Positions 1-5,458 of a DNA stretch of 7,395 bases are shown here, in pieces. The translations under genes were made by a program, and so were the position numbers. Every line of letters starts with the position of its first letter. Within the stretch, counting starts at the first letter, position 1. The notes below the pieces were generated by a model. It was not told the DNA's origin, did not search any database, and saw nothing but the letters and a program-made list of their open reading frames with translations. Origin of the DNA: Prevotellaceae bacterium UBA4336 (GTDB taxonomy: Bacteria; Bacteroidota; Bacteroidia; Bacteroidales; Bacteroidaceae); assembly GCA_002394305.1 (NCBI GenBank), contig DGTM01000023.1, positions 1 to 7,395 of the forward strand, read 5' to 3'.

Positions 1-14
1 TTTTACTTCCGAAA

Positions 15-35
15 GTTGAATTAATTCATTTCAAC
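15..35. repeat. Short AT-rich inverted repeat
   Basis: GTTGAA (15-20) and TTCAAC (30-35) are inverted copies around a 9-base loop. A perfect 12-base palindrome, TGAATTAATTCA (17-28), is nested inside. It lies downstream of the endonuclease stop codon. No T-run follows on either strand, so it is not called a terminator. It could be a transcript-end stabilising hairpin or part of the larger G/C-run structure next to it. Confidence 0.35.
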
Positions 36-36
36 T

Positions 37-67
37 CCCCCCCCGAAAGGGGGTGAGGGGGGTTTTT
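37..67 (+). terminator. Possible intrinsic terminator for a convergent gene left of the window
   Basis: On the plus strand a run of eight C (37-44) is followed by GAAA, five G (49-53), TGA, six G (57-62) and five T (63-67). Two pairings are possible: CCCCC-GAAA-GGGGG with a tight GNRA-type loop, or the outer C run with the second G run directly before the T run. The second has the form of an intrinsic terminator for plus-strand transcription entering from outside the window. The T run overlaps the stop codon of the minus-strand endonuclease. On the minus strand no T run follows the hairpin, so it is a poor terminator for the endonuclease itself. Confidence 0.4.
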
Positions 68-1079
68 ACTTCAGCTTCCAGTCCTCGGGATAGAAGTGGC
101 TTTCCACGGCGTCTTCGATGTCATCGGGCAGGTTGCAGAAGAAGTCGATGCCGGTGCGCTGTTCCAGTTCGTCGACTGTGATGGCGTACTTGGAGCTGAC
201 GGCGTCGGAGTTTGCCTTATGCTCCATCCAGAAGGCGATGGCAAAGTATCCGCCATCGGCCTTGGCGTACTTCTTGGCGTATGCCAGGAGTGCCATATAG
301 AAGTACTTCGGGCAGACAAGCTTGCCGTCGTTGCCGACCATTGTATGATTGCCGGTGGAGATGGTGCCGCCCTTCACGACGTAGAGAGTGTCGCGGAAGG
401 AGGAGGTGTCGTAGGTCTTGCGAAGGAAATTCTCCAGGTTCCACCAGATGCCCTGCTCGTTGAAGCCGCCCAGCTGCGGGTGTACGTTCGTCATGTAGAA
501 GGTCTGGCCGTTGGCTTCCTTCGAGTTGAGGCGGTCTGCACTGCCCAGGAGATGCCCGCGCTGGTAGCCGTAGTCGACCGAACTGTTGCGCAGGGCAGCT
601 GGCAACACGGGGTCGGGCTGGAAGGGGTCGCCGTTGCCGCCGTAGCCGTTGAAGGTCTCGCCCTGTCGCCAGCGGTTGCGGTTCCAGGGGTTGTCGTTCG
701 AGGAAAAGCCGTTGTACCACTTGTAAGCCGTCCAGCTGCTGGCCTTGAGCTGGGTGTTGTAGCCGACGCAGTAGTTGACTAACGTCGAGCCTTGCGTCAG
801 AGTGCCGCCAGGGATGGTGTGGATGATGAAGGCGTCCACGTCGCTGGACCTAAGGGAGGGAATCTCCAAGCCGCCTGCGGCACTGGCCTTCACTGCTGCG
901 GGCGTCGTGGTTTCGGTATAGACGGGCAGGGTGACGTCGCGGTTGGCATTGGCGTTGGTGCTGGCCATGGCGGACTCCTGTACGGGACTGTCGCCGCAAC
1001 CGGCCATGATTGCGGAAAGCAAAAGAGGTGCAGACAGCCAAATGCTTCTGCACCTCCTTGTTATTGCTGTTTGAGGCAT
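66..1079 (-). CDS. DNA/RNA non-specific endonuclease, predicted lipoprotein
   Basis: This 337-residue protein belongs by motif to the Serratia-type DNA/RNA non-specific endonuclease family (beta-beta-alpha-metal, Mg-dependent phosphodiester cleavage of either nucleic acid). The N-terminus has basic residues (RRCR, 8-11), a hydrophobic stretch (about 13-26) and a lipobox-like MAGC with the acceptor Cys at 28, so it is probably exported and lipid-anchored. A Ser/Ala/Asn/Thr-rich linker follows (about 31-75). The catalytic core shows YQRGH (172-176, His176 the presumed general base), SADRL (180-184), TNVHPQ (197-202) and FNEQGIWWNLE (206-216). In the last motif Asn207 and Glu216 fit the metal-binding Asn and nearby Glu of the family. 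The usual DRGH motif has Gln173 in place of Asp. The stop lies next to the left-edge repeats. The gene is 59 bases downstream of the L31 gene on the same strand with no visible promoter between, so read-through is possible. A scavenging or nutritional nuclease is the likeliest role; a toxin role is less likely because no immunity gene is seen. Confidence 0.88.
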   Translation of the reverse strand: MPQTAITRRCRSIWLSAPLLLSAIMAGCGDSPVQESAMASTNANANRDVTLPVYTETTTPAAVKASAAGGLEIPSLRSSDVDAFIIHTIPGGTLTQGSTLVNYCVGYNTQLKASSWTAYKWYNGFSSNDNPWNRNRWRQGETFNGYGGNGDPFQPDPVLPAALRNSSVDYGYQRGHLLGSADRLNSKEANGQTFYMTNVHPQLGGFNEQGIWWNLENFLRKTYDTSSFRDTLYVVKGGTISTGNHTMVGNDGKLVCPKYFYMALLAYAKKYAKADGGYFAIAFWMEHKANSDAVSSKYAITVDELEQRTGIDFFCNLPDDIEDAVESHFYPEDWKLK

Positions 1080-1102
1080 GTTCCTTTTCCGTATTCCATC
1101 CG

Positions 1103-1120
1103 CTCCCTTCTGGCAGGGAG
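1103..1120. repeat. Small GC-rich hairpin between L31 and endonuclease genes
   Basis: CTCCCT (1103-1108) pairs with AGGGAG (1115-1120) around a 6-base loop in the 59-base spacer between the L31 and endonuclease genes. No T run follows on the minus strand, so it may only attenuate or process a shared transcript. Sequences of this CTCCCT-loop-AGGGAG style recur between genes in many bacteria, and this may be a remnant of such a repeat. Confidence 0.35.
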
Positions 1121-1138
1121 AGGCTGTGGTTAGGGCGA

Positions 1139-1390
1139 TTACTTCTTTGTGCGAGCGTAGCGGCTCATGAACTTATCTACGCGGCCTGCGGTGTCAACCA
1201 GCTTGCTCTTGCCAGTGTAGAAGGGGTGAGAGGTGCTACTGATTTCCAGCTTGAACACGGGGTAAGTCTCGCCTTCGAACTCGATGGTCTCGCTTGTCTT
1301 GGCTGTAGAACGGCTCAGGAACATGTCGCCGTTGCTCATGTCCTTGAATACCACGGGGCGGTAATTCTCGGGGTGAAGTCCTTTTTTCAT
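1139..1390 (-). CDS. rpmE2: 50S ribosomal protein L31 type B (bL31B)
   Basis: This 83-residue protein begins MKKGLHPENYRPVVFKD and contains the L31 signature region HPFYTGKSKLVDTAGRVDKF (about 55-74), which identifies ribosomal protein bL31. It binds the large subunit near the central protuberance and contributes to the bridge to the small subunit. It contains no cysteine at all and is about 10-15 residues longer than zinc-binding L31. Both traits mark the zinc-independent type B (C-minus) form. The start is firmly set by an AAGGAG sequence 9 bases upstream, which is unusual for this phylum, and a promoter lies about 100 bases upstream. In many bacteria type B L31 replaces the zinc form under zinc limitation. 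Whether this genome also has a zinc-type L31 cannot be told here. Length and sequence look complete. Confidence 0.97.
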   Translation of the reverse strand: MKKGLHPENYRPVVFKDMSNGDMFLSRSTAKTSETIEFEGETYPVFKLEISSTSHPFYTGKSKLVDTAGRVDKFMSRYARTKK

Positions 1391-1399
1391 TTTGTTTTT

Positions 1400-1405
1400 C
1401 TCCTT
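1400..1405 (-). promoter_or_regulatory. Strong Shine-Dalgarno sequence of rpmE2
   Basis: The minus strand reads AAGGAG followed by nine A-rich bases and ATG. It is a full match to the anti-Shine-Dalgarno core. The other gene starts in the window (menA-like, CPBP, TPR, first oxidoreductase, tatA, second oxidoreductase) have no comparable well-spaced sequence, as is usual in Bacteroidetes. This supports the start codon at 1390 and may signal special translational control. Confidence 0.75.
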
Positions 1406-1491
1406 GTTTTGTGCCCCCGTTCTTCCTTTTCGCTTTACTTTCGGGAAGCAGATAAGGGGCCGGTTCTGTTAATTGTATGTTTTTGCGGGTG

Positions 1492-1523
1492 CAAAGGTAA
1501 GACTATTTTTCCATTGCACCAAA
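1492..1523 (-). promoter_or_regulatory. Bacteroidetes-type promoter for rpmE2
   Basis: On the minus strand, TTTG (1520-1523) is followed after 20 bases by TACCTTTG (1492-1499). This matches the primary sigma factor consensus of Bacteroidetes (-33 TTTG, -7 TAnnTTTG). Transcription should start near 1485, leaving a leader of about 95 bases before the L31 start codon. The promoter shows that rpmE2 can be transcribed independently of the upstream CPBP protease gene, which ends 63 bases away. Confidence 0.8.
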
Positions 1524-1586
1524 TTTTTGGGAAGGAAATACTGCCTGCCGTGTGTTTTTCTGTCATTTCGCGGGAGGGGCCGGCGT

Positions 1587-2231
1587 TCAGTGGAACGGAA
1601 AAAGGACAAAGGCGCAGGCATCCCAGACGGCGTGGGAGATGATGAGGGAGGTGAGGCTGTCGGGGCGGAAGCGGTAGATGGCTCCCCAGCAGAAGCCTAC
1701 CACGAGGGCGGCCATGACGAGCATGAAGTTGCCAGACCATACGTGCACCAGGGCGTAGACGGCCGTCGTGACCAGGAACCCGGCATTGGCTCCCCAGCGG
1801 CGCGAGAGGCTGTTCTGCACGAAGCCGCGCCAGAAGATTTCCTCCGCCGGACCGATGAGCAGCAGCAAGAGCAGGGCAATGGTCAGCGAAGGGGTCTGGG
1901 ACTTCATGGCATAGATGTCGTCCACCTGTGCTCCGGCAAAGCTGAAGAGCCACTGGGAGACGACGTCGCCCAGCCAGAAGACACCCCACAGCACGGCGGC
2001 AACAGCGATGCCGGCGGCGATGCGGAGCGGTGTGGGACGGAACTCGCCCGTCCATTCGCGCCGGAAGAGGGTGCTGAGGGCTATCAGGACGACGGCCGAG
2101 GCGGACATGGCGTACCAGAAGTTCAGCCGGGGGGCCGTCAGGGGCGAGAACATCACGAACCAGAGCATTGCCGCCACGGCGATGCCCGTCCATACGTTTC
2201 GCATGCTGACGATGGTGCTATTGACTTTCAT
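1587..2231 (-). CDS. CPBP-family intramembrane metalloprotease (CAAX/ABI type)
   Basis: This 214-residue, strongly hydrophobic protein has several predicted membrane segments (about 12-29, 38-55, 70-93, 116-129, 150-163, 167-187 and 192-211). It carries the three signature motifs of the CPBP (CAAX protease and bacteriocin-processing enzyme) family: EEIFWR (130-135, two adjacent glutamates and an arginine), YALVH (159-163, FxxxH-type motif) and HAVWD (200-204, HxxxN/D-type motif). Glu130, Glu131, His163 and His200 are the presumed catalytic or metal-related residues, so it looks active. It sits in the inner membrane; family members cleave CAAX-like or bacteriocin-related peptides, or act on membrane regulators. 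No substrate gene is seen nearby. The start at 2231 gives a full first segment; Met10 is an alternative. No promoter is evident in the 159-base spacer from the menA-like gene, so they may share a transcript. Confidence 0.9.
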   Translation of the reverse strand: MKVNSTIVSMRNVWTGIAVAAMLWFVMFSPLTAPRLNFWYAMSASAVVLIALSTLFRREWTGEFRPTPLRIAAGIAVAAVLWGVFWLGDVVSQWLFSFAGAQVDDIYAMKSQTPSLTIALLLLLLIGPAEEIFWRGFVQNSLSRRWGANAGFLVTTAVYALVHVWSGNFMLVMAALVVGFCWGAIYRFRPDSLTSLIISHAVWDACAFVLFPFH

Positions 2232-2285
2232 TTTTATTTGTTCCGTACTTTCATTTCACTATAATTCCGTCCTTCATTTTAACAA

Positions 2286-2361
2286 CGAATTGCACGAATT
2301 GCACGAATTATCACTTGCCGACGGAGGACGTAGCCTGTTCGTGCAATTCGCGAAACTCGCG
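2286..2361. repeat. Intergenic repeat: 9-base direct repeats plus inverted copy
   Basis: CGAATTGCA occurs twice in tandem (2286-2294, 2295-2303), followed by a partial third copy CGAATTA (2304-2310). An inverted copy, TTCGTGCAATTCG (2338-2350), can pair perfectly over 13 bases with either CGAATTGCACGAA register (2286-2298 or 2295-2307). A further small hairpin, CGCGA-AAC-TCGCG (2349-2361), overlaps the right arm. The element lies between the menA-like gene and the CPBP gene, so on the minus strand it would be in the transcript. No T run makes it a standard terminator. The style resembles dispersed AATTCGTG-type intergenic repeats known from Bacteroidetes genomes, but that link is from memory and not tested. 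Confidence 0.6.
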
Positions 2362-2390
2362 GTAAAATAAGAATCCCCGCTTTCTGTTCG

Positions 2391-3299
2391 TCAGAACAGC
2401 CAGCCTCCGACGACGAGACTGAGGGCCAGGAGCAAGGCATAGGCCATTTGCAGCTGGGCGGTGCGCTGGTCGAGGGTGGAGATGTCCTGCTCCCCTTCGG
2501 GCATGGCATCCTTCATCTGCCAGATGTTGCGCAGGGCCAGGGGTGCGGTGAGCCACACGGCGAATATCGTCCAGGGCAGCCATTCGATCAGGACGAACGG
2601 GAAGACGAGGAGATAGGGCAGGACGATTTCCTGCACATAGAGGACCTGCGAGAGGATGCCGCCCAGCAGTCCGGCGAGGGTCCGCAGGTGCGCCCGGCGG
2701 TCGTTGAGGATGTCGCGGGTGTTGTTGGCGTGCAGGATGGCAACGGTCAGCGTACCGTAGGTGAGCGCCAGGAGGAGGGTCTCGGGGTGATAGTGGGACG
2801 TGGCTACCATGCTCACGCCGACCGACGGCAACAGGGCGAAGCAGAGCAGGATGTCGACGTCGCCCAGGGCATGGGCCTTCATCCACGGGTAGACGAGGGA
2901 GAGCAGGATGCCGAGGGCGCCGATCCAGAGCACCCGGACTGTGGACAGCGCCACGACACCGACGCCCAGCAAAGCGCCGACGGCCAGCAAAGCCCAGCCG
3001 TAATAGAGAATCTCCTTCGGCGTGAACTTGCCGGAATAGATGTGGTCCACGCCGTTCAGGCTGCCCGGCAGGTCGATTTGCTTCACGTTGTCGGAATAGT
3101 CGCTGACGAGGTTTCCGCCTGCGTGCATGAAGAGCATCATCGGCAGCGTCAGCCATCCGGCCACCCAGTCGACCTCAACTCCCTCCGTGCATTGCAGCAG
3201 GAAGAGGTAGGCCAGCGTGACGAGCACCGGCATGAGCGATGCGGTGAACGACCAAGGCCGCGTGGCTATGATCCAGTCTTTCAGAGTACGTTCCTTCAT
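2391..3299 (-). CDS. menA: 1,4-dihydroxy-2-naphthoate polyprenyltransferase (MenA), UbiA family
   Basis: This 302-residue membrane protein transfers a polyprenyl chain from the prenyl diphosphate to 1,4-dihydroxy-2-naphthoate, giving demethylmenaquinone, a late step of menaquinone synthesis at the inner membrane. The N-terminus WIIATRPWSFTASLMPV (9-25) is typical of MenA. The first aspartate-rich motif is NLVSDYSD (63-70, Asn63, Asp67, Asp70), with Asp76 nearby. The second is NNTRDILNDRRA (192-203, Asn192, Arg195, Asp196, Asp200). Both closely follow the NLxxDYxD and NNxRDxxxD patterns of MenA rather than those of UbiA or heme-O synthase. About eight hydrophobic segments fit the family fold, and the length is normal. 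The gene has a -7 promoter box about 55 bases upstream and is divergent from the TPR gene. No other men genes are in the window. Menaquinone is the usual quinone of Bacteroidales, which fits. Confidence 0.93.
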   Translation of the reverse strand: MKERTLKDWIIATRPWSFTASLMPVLVTLAYLFLLQCTEGVEVDWVAGWLTLPMMLFMHAGGNLVSDYSDNVKQIDLPGSLNGVDHIYSGKFTPKEILYYGWALLAVGALLGVGVVALSTVRVLWIGALGILLSLVYPWMKAHALGDVDILLCFALLPSVGVSMVATSHYHPETLLLALTYGTLTVAILHANNTRDILNDRRAHLRTLAGLLGGILSQVLYVQEIVLPYLLVFPFVLIEWLPWTIFAVWLTAPLALRNIWQMKDAMPEGEQDISTLDQRTAQLQMAYALLLALSLVVGGWLF

Positions 3300-3352
3300 A
3301 ATATATAATGTATCGTGTTTGTTCCTGTTCCCTACTCTCTCGTTTCAAGATG

Positions 3353-3360
3353 CAAAGTTA
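3353..3360 (-). promoter_or_regulatory. Probable promoter (-7 box) of menA
   Basis: The minus strand reads TAACTTTG here, a full match to the TAnnTTTG box of Bacteroidetes promoters. No good TTTG is found 19-21 bases upstream, so the -33 part is weak. Transcription should start near 3346, giving a leader of roughly 45 bases. The box lies between menA and the dyad element, so the dyad is upstream of the promoter and outside the menA transcript. Confidence 0.6.
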
Positions 3361-3408
3361 CAACATTTCTGCCGATTTTGCCGCCATTGGCGCAGAAATA
3401 AAATCTTT

Positions 3409-3710
3409 CGCCGCAGGGAATGAACTTCTTCGCCCCGCAGGACGAAGTTTCCCGCCGCATGGAGCAAAACTTTTTCAGCGGCTTGGAAATATATTTCAAA
3501 GCCTTGGAAATATATTTCAGTGGTTCGGAAATATATTTCCAAGCCACTGAAAAAGTTTTGTGCCGCGGGGCGGAGGATTTTGTACCGCGGGGCGAAGCAA
3601 TTGCCGGCAAAGGATTCCGGAATTGTCCGCCGGAGACAACAGCGCCCCGCGAGACAGGCAGGAACCCGCAGGCTGTGCCGCAGGGAAAATCCCCGCAGCG
3701 GAGGAATAAC
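3409..3710. repeat. Degenerate array of about 21-22-base units
   Basis: Between the two divergent promoters the sequence is built of degenerate units 20-24 bases long. GC-rich cores CCGC or CCGG begin near 3411, 3435, 3455, 3563, 3585, 3604, 3627, 3647 and 3666. The gap from 3476 to 3559 is filled by four units of exactly 21 bases, three of which carry GAAATATATTTC. Most units run from a C/G-rich head to an A/T-rich tail. Because 21 is divisible by three, several overlapping frames on both strands stay open and give seven-residue peptide repeats such as LEIYFKA; these are taken as by-products and not genes. The array accounts for most of the 539-base gene-free region 3300-3838; the rest is promoters and AT-rich leaders. 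Confidence 0.6.
3428..3597. repeat. Large dyad-symmetric element with three 21-base-spaced palindromes
   Basis: The left arm (3428-3497) and right arm (3528-3597) are inverted copies that align without gaps. The inner 33 bases match at 32 positions (3465-3497 against 3528-3560), and the outer 37 match at about 25. The 30-base centre holds a third copy of the 12-base palindrome GAAATATATTTC. The copies at 3486-3497, 3507-3518 and 3528-3539 are exactly 21 bases apart, and the dyad axis passes through the middle copy (3512.5). The spacing of two helical turns would place all three on one face of the DNA. Both flanking promoters point away from the element, so it probably acts as DNA (protein-binding array, cruciform, insulator) or is a small mobile palindromic repeat. 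No T run follows the arms and no terminal target duplication was identified. Confidence 0.85.
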
Positions 3711-3753
3711 CCTAAGAAATGCGCTTTTTAAGTTACATTAAGACTTCATCTGC

Positions 3754-3783
3754 TTGCAGTTTGACAATAAATGCGTACCTTTG
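3754..3783 (+). promoter_or_regulatory. Bacteroidetes-type promoter of the TPR gene
   Basis: TTG (3754-3756) is followed after 19 bases by TACCTTTG (3776-3783), a full match to the -7 box TAnnTTTG with normal spacing. A second TTTG at 3760-3763 is too close to be the -33 element. Transcription should start near 3790, leaving an A-rich leader of about 50 bases with no Shine-Dalgarno sequence before the ATG at 3839. Confidence 0.82.
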
Positions 3784-3838
3784 CACACAGAAAGAACAAA
3801 AACGGCACTATAAACATTACTAAATAACACTTACATCA

Positions 3839-5248
3839 ATGAAAAAAATATCAATAGCCATCGTGCTTGCAGCAATGTCTGCCACAGCCATGGCACAGAA
3901 TTTCGAAGGCAGCACCGTGGACGAACGCATCGCACACTCCACCGGCAACAACGAGGACAGCATCAAGACCGCCAAAGGCTACATCACGATGTTCCAGCAG
4001 GCAGGCGCCAACAAGGACTACGCCGACATGTACATCGACTACCAGTGGCTGAAGCAGTACGCACCGTTCTCCGTCAACGGCATCTACACACAGGGCCCCT
4101 TCATGTTCTATAACCTTATTAATACAGAACAGGACCAGGCCAAGAAGCTGAAATACTTCAACGAAATGATGGAACTCTTCGACCTGCGACAGAAGAACCT
4201 CAGCGTCCTCAACTCCTTCGCCAACACGAAGAGCACCCTGGGCGACGTGCTCAGCGTCAAGGCCGAATACTACAACTGGACGGCTCCGAACGTGCAAGGC
4301 AGCGGATACACCCTGAACAAGGCATACGCCAACTTCGCCGAAGCCATCAAGATGGTCAACGAACAGGGCGGACGCGAAATCACAGGCTCCTTCCTCCAGA
4401 CCTTCTTCCTGGTCAGCGACGCCATGTACAAGGCAGCCCCCGGCGCAATGCGCGAACAGTACCTCCAGGACTACCTCGACAGCAAGGACGCCTGCGAGAA
4501 GATGCTCCAGCTGGCTAAGGAAGCACAGGCCAACGGCGACAACGCCAAGGCCGAGAAGCTCGTGGCAACCTACGACGCACCCCTGGCAGCCATCGAACAG
4601 ATCTTCTCGCAGAGCGGAGCAGCCGACAGCACACAGCTCATCGCCATCTACACCAAGAAGTTCGACGCCTACAAGACCGACATCAACAAGCTCAACTCCA
4701 GCCTGACCATCATGCAGAACAACGATTGCGACGACTCGGACATCTACTACCAGTACGCCGAAGCCGCCTACGCCCTGGAGCCCTCCTTCACCAGCGCCAT
4801 CGGCCTGGCACAGAAGTCGCAGAAGGAAGGACAGCTCGAAAAGATGCTCGAATACTACAACAAGGCCCTGGAGCTCGCATCGAGCGACTCACGCCGCGGC
4901 GCCATCTGCCTGAACATCTGCAACGGCCTGACCAAAAGCAAACAATACACCGGTGCCTTGACCTACGCAGAAAAGGCCATCAGCTACAACGACGACCTCA
5001 CCGGCAAGGCATACCTCAAGATGGCTAACATCTACGCCCTGCTCGGACAGTACAGCGAAGCCGTAGCCTACTGCGACAAAGCCAGCCAGGCCGACATCAC
5101 CGTGAGCGGCTCGGCTGCCCGACTCAAGGAGAACATCCAGAAGGCACAAGCTAACCAGGCCGCCAACGACAAGGCTCGCAAGGCTTACGACGAATTCATC
5201 AAGAAGCAGAAGGCCGAAGAAGACTTCTGGAAAGGCGGAGGAAAGTAA
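3839..5248 (+). CDS. Secreted tetratricopeptide-repeat protein of unknown function
   Basis: This 469-residue protein starts with a standard Sec signal peptide: Lys2-Lys3, a hydrophobic core (about 4-15) and probable cleavage after AMA at residue 19. It should therefore be periplasmic or otherwise exported. The mature part is almost all alpha-helical. The C-terminal half contains TPR-like helix pairs, most clearly GQLEKMLEYYNKALEL and the region with AYLKMANIYALLGQYSEAVAYCDKA (about 330-415). The N-terminal half has more degenerate repeats. A highly charged Ala/Lys/Glu-rich tail ends in DFWKGGGK. TPR domains bind other proteins, so an envelope scaffold role is plausible, but no specific partner can be named. 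The gene stands alone between its own promoter and a strong terminator. Its codons are markedly C-ending (AAC, GAC, TAC, ATC, GCC) with AAG favoured for lysine, which suggests high expression. No catalytic motif was recognised. Confidence 0.9.
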   Translation: MKKISIAIVLAAMSATAMAQNFEGSTVDERIAHSTGNNEDSIKTAKGYITMFQQAGANKDYADMYIDYQWLKQYAPFSVNGIYTQGPFMFYNLINTEQDQAKKLKYFNEMMELFDLRQKNLSVLNSFANTKSTLGDVLSVKAEYYNWTAPNVQGSGYTLNKAYANFAEAIKMVNEQGGREITGSFLQTFFLVSDAMYKAAPGAMREQYLQDYLDSKDACEKMLQLAKEAQANGDNAKAEKLVATYDAPLAAIEQIFSQSGAADSTQLIAIYTKKFDAYKTDINKLNSSLTIMQNNDCDDSDIYYQYAEAAYALEPSFTSAIGLAQKSQKEGQLEKMLEYYNKALELASSDSRRGAICLNICNGLTKSKQYTGALTYAEKAISYNDDLTGKAYLKMANIYALLGQYSEAVAYCDKASQADITVSGSAARLKENIQKAQANQAANDKARKAYDEFIKKQKAEEDFWKGGGK

Positions 5249-5278
5249 CGCGGCGGACCTCGCCATCCACCAACACAC

Positions 5279-5318
5279 AAAAAAGCCTGCCATGCAACAC
5301 AGCACGGTGGGCTTTTTT
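5279..5318 (+). terminator. Intrinsic terminator of the TPR gene
   Basis: A run of six A and GCCTGCC (5279-5291) pairs with GGTGGGC and six T (5306-5318) across a 14-base loop. The 13-base stem is complete if two G-U wobbles are allowed. The T run directly follows the G/C stem, 30 bases after the TPR stop codon. The matching A run makes it potentially usable in both directions, but no minus-strand gene ends here. Confidence 0.85.
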
Positions 5319-5370
5319 GCTCTGCGGAGAACCACCAATGTAAAAAAAGGTTAAAAGAGAACACAATACC

Positions 5371-5401
5371 TTGCTAAAGCAAATAATAATTAGTAACTTT
5401 A
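5371..5401 (+). promoter_or_regulatory. Probable promoter of the oxidoreductase-tatA operon
   Basis: TTG (5371-5373) is followed after 20 bases by TAACTTTA (5394-5401), one base off the TAnnTTTG box. It lies just after the TPR terminator. Transcription should begin near 5407, at the left arm of the inverted repeat 5407-5441. The weaker box could mean lower or regulated activity. Confidence 0.65.
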
Positions 5402-5406
5402 CAGAC

Positions 5407-5441
5407 TGAAAGCGCAAAAAAACCACATTCAGGCGCTTTCA
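5407..5441 (+). promoter_or_regulatory. Perfect inverted repeat at the predicted transcript start
   Basis: TGAAAGCGC (5407-5415) and GCGCTTTCA (5433-5441) form a perfect 9-base inverted repeat with a 17-base A-rich loop. It starts within a few bases of the expected transcription start and ends 17 bases before the ATG at 5459. It could be an operator for a dimeric regulator, or a 5'-end hairpin that protects the mRNA. It has no T run, so it is not an attenuator terminator. Confidence 0.6.
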
Positions 5442-5458
5442 CAAGCACAATACAAGCA

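Noticed and set aside
37..62. G-quadruplex
   Set aside because: Only two separate G runs are present on the plus strand, so four spaced G tracts are not available; hairpin pairing with the C run is more likely.
96..782. Long plus-strand open frame of 228 codons opposite the endonuclease
   Set aside because: It is antisense to a clearly recognisable nuclease and has biased, low-complexity Val/Gly/Ala composition typical of a shadow frame in GC-rich DNA.
1473..2264. Plus-strand open frame of 263 codons opposite the CPBP protease gene
   Set aside because: It is rich in Gly, Asp, Glu and His without any family motif, while the opposite strand encodes all three CPBP signature motifs.
2448..3308. 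Plus-strand open frame of 286 codons opposite menA
   Set aside because: The opposite strand carries both aspartate-rich motifs of MenA; this frame is an antisense shadow.
3428..3597. Insertion sequence or intrinsic terminator
   Set aside because: There is no transposase frame, no clear target duplication, and no T run after the stem; both nearby transcripts run away from the element.
3409..3710. CRISPR array
   Set aside because: The period is 21-22 bases with degenerate units and no alternation of constant repeats with unique spacers, and no cas gene is present.
3308..3741. Overlapping open frames on both strands with heptad-like peptides (plus 3308-3550, 3420-3731, 3520-3741; minus 3332-3610)
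   Set aside because: They arise from the 21-base periodic array, overlap each other in several frames, have no recognisable domain, and the flanking promoters point away from them.
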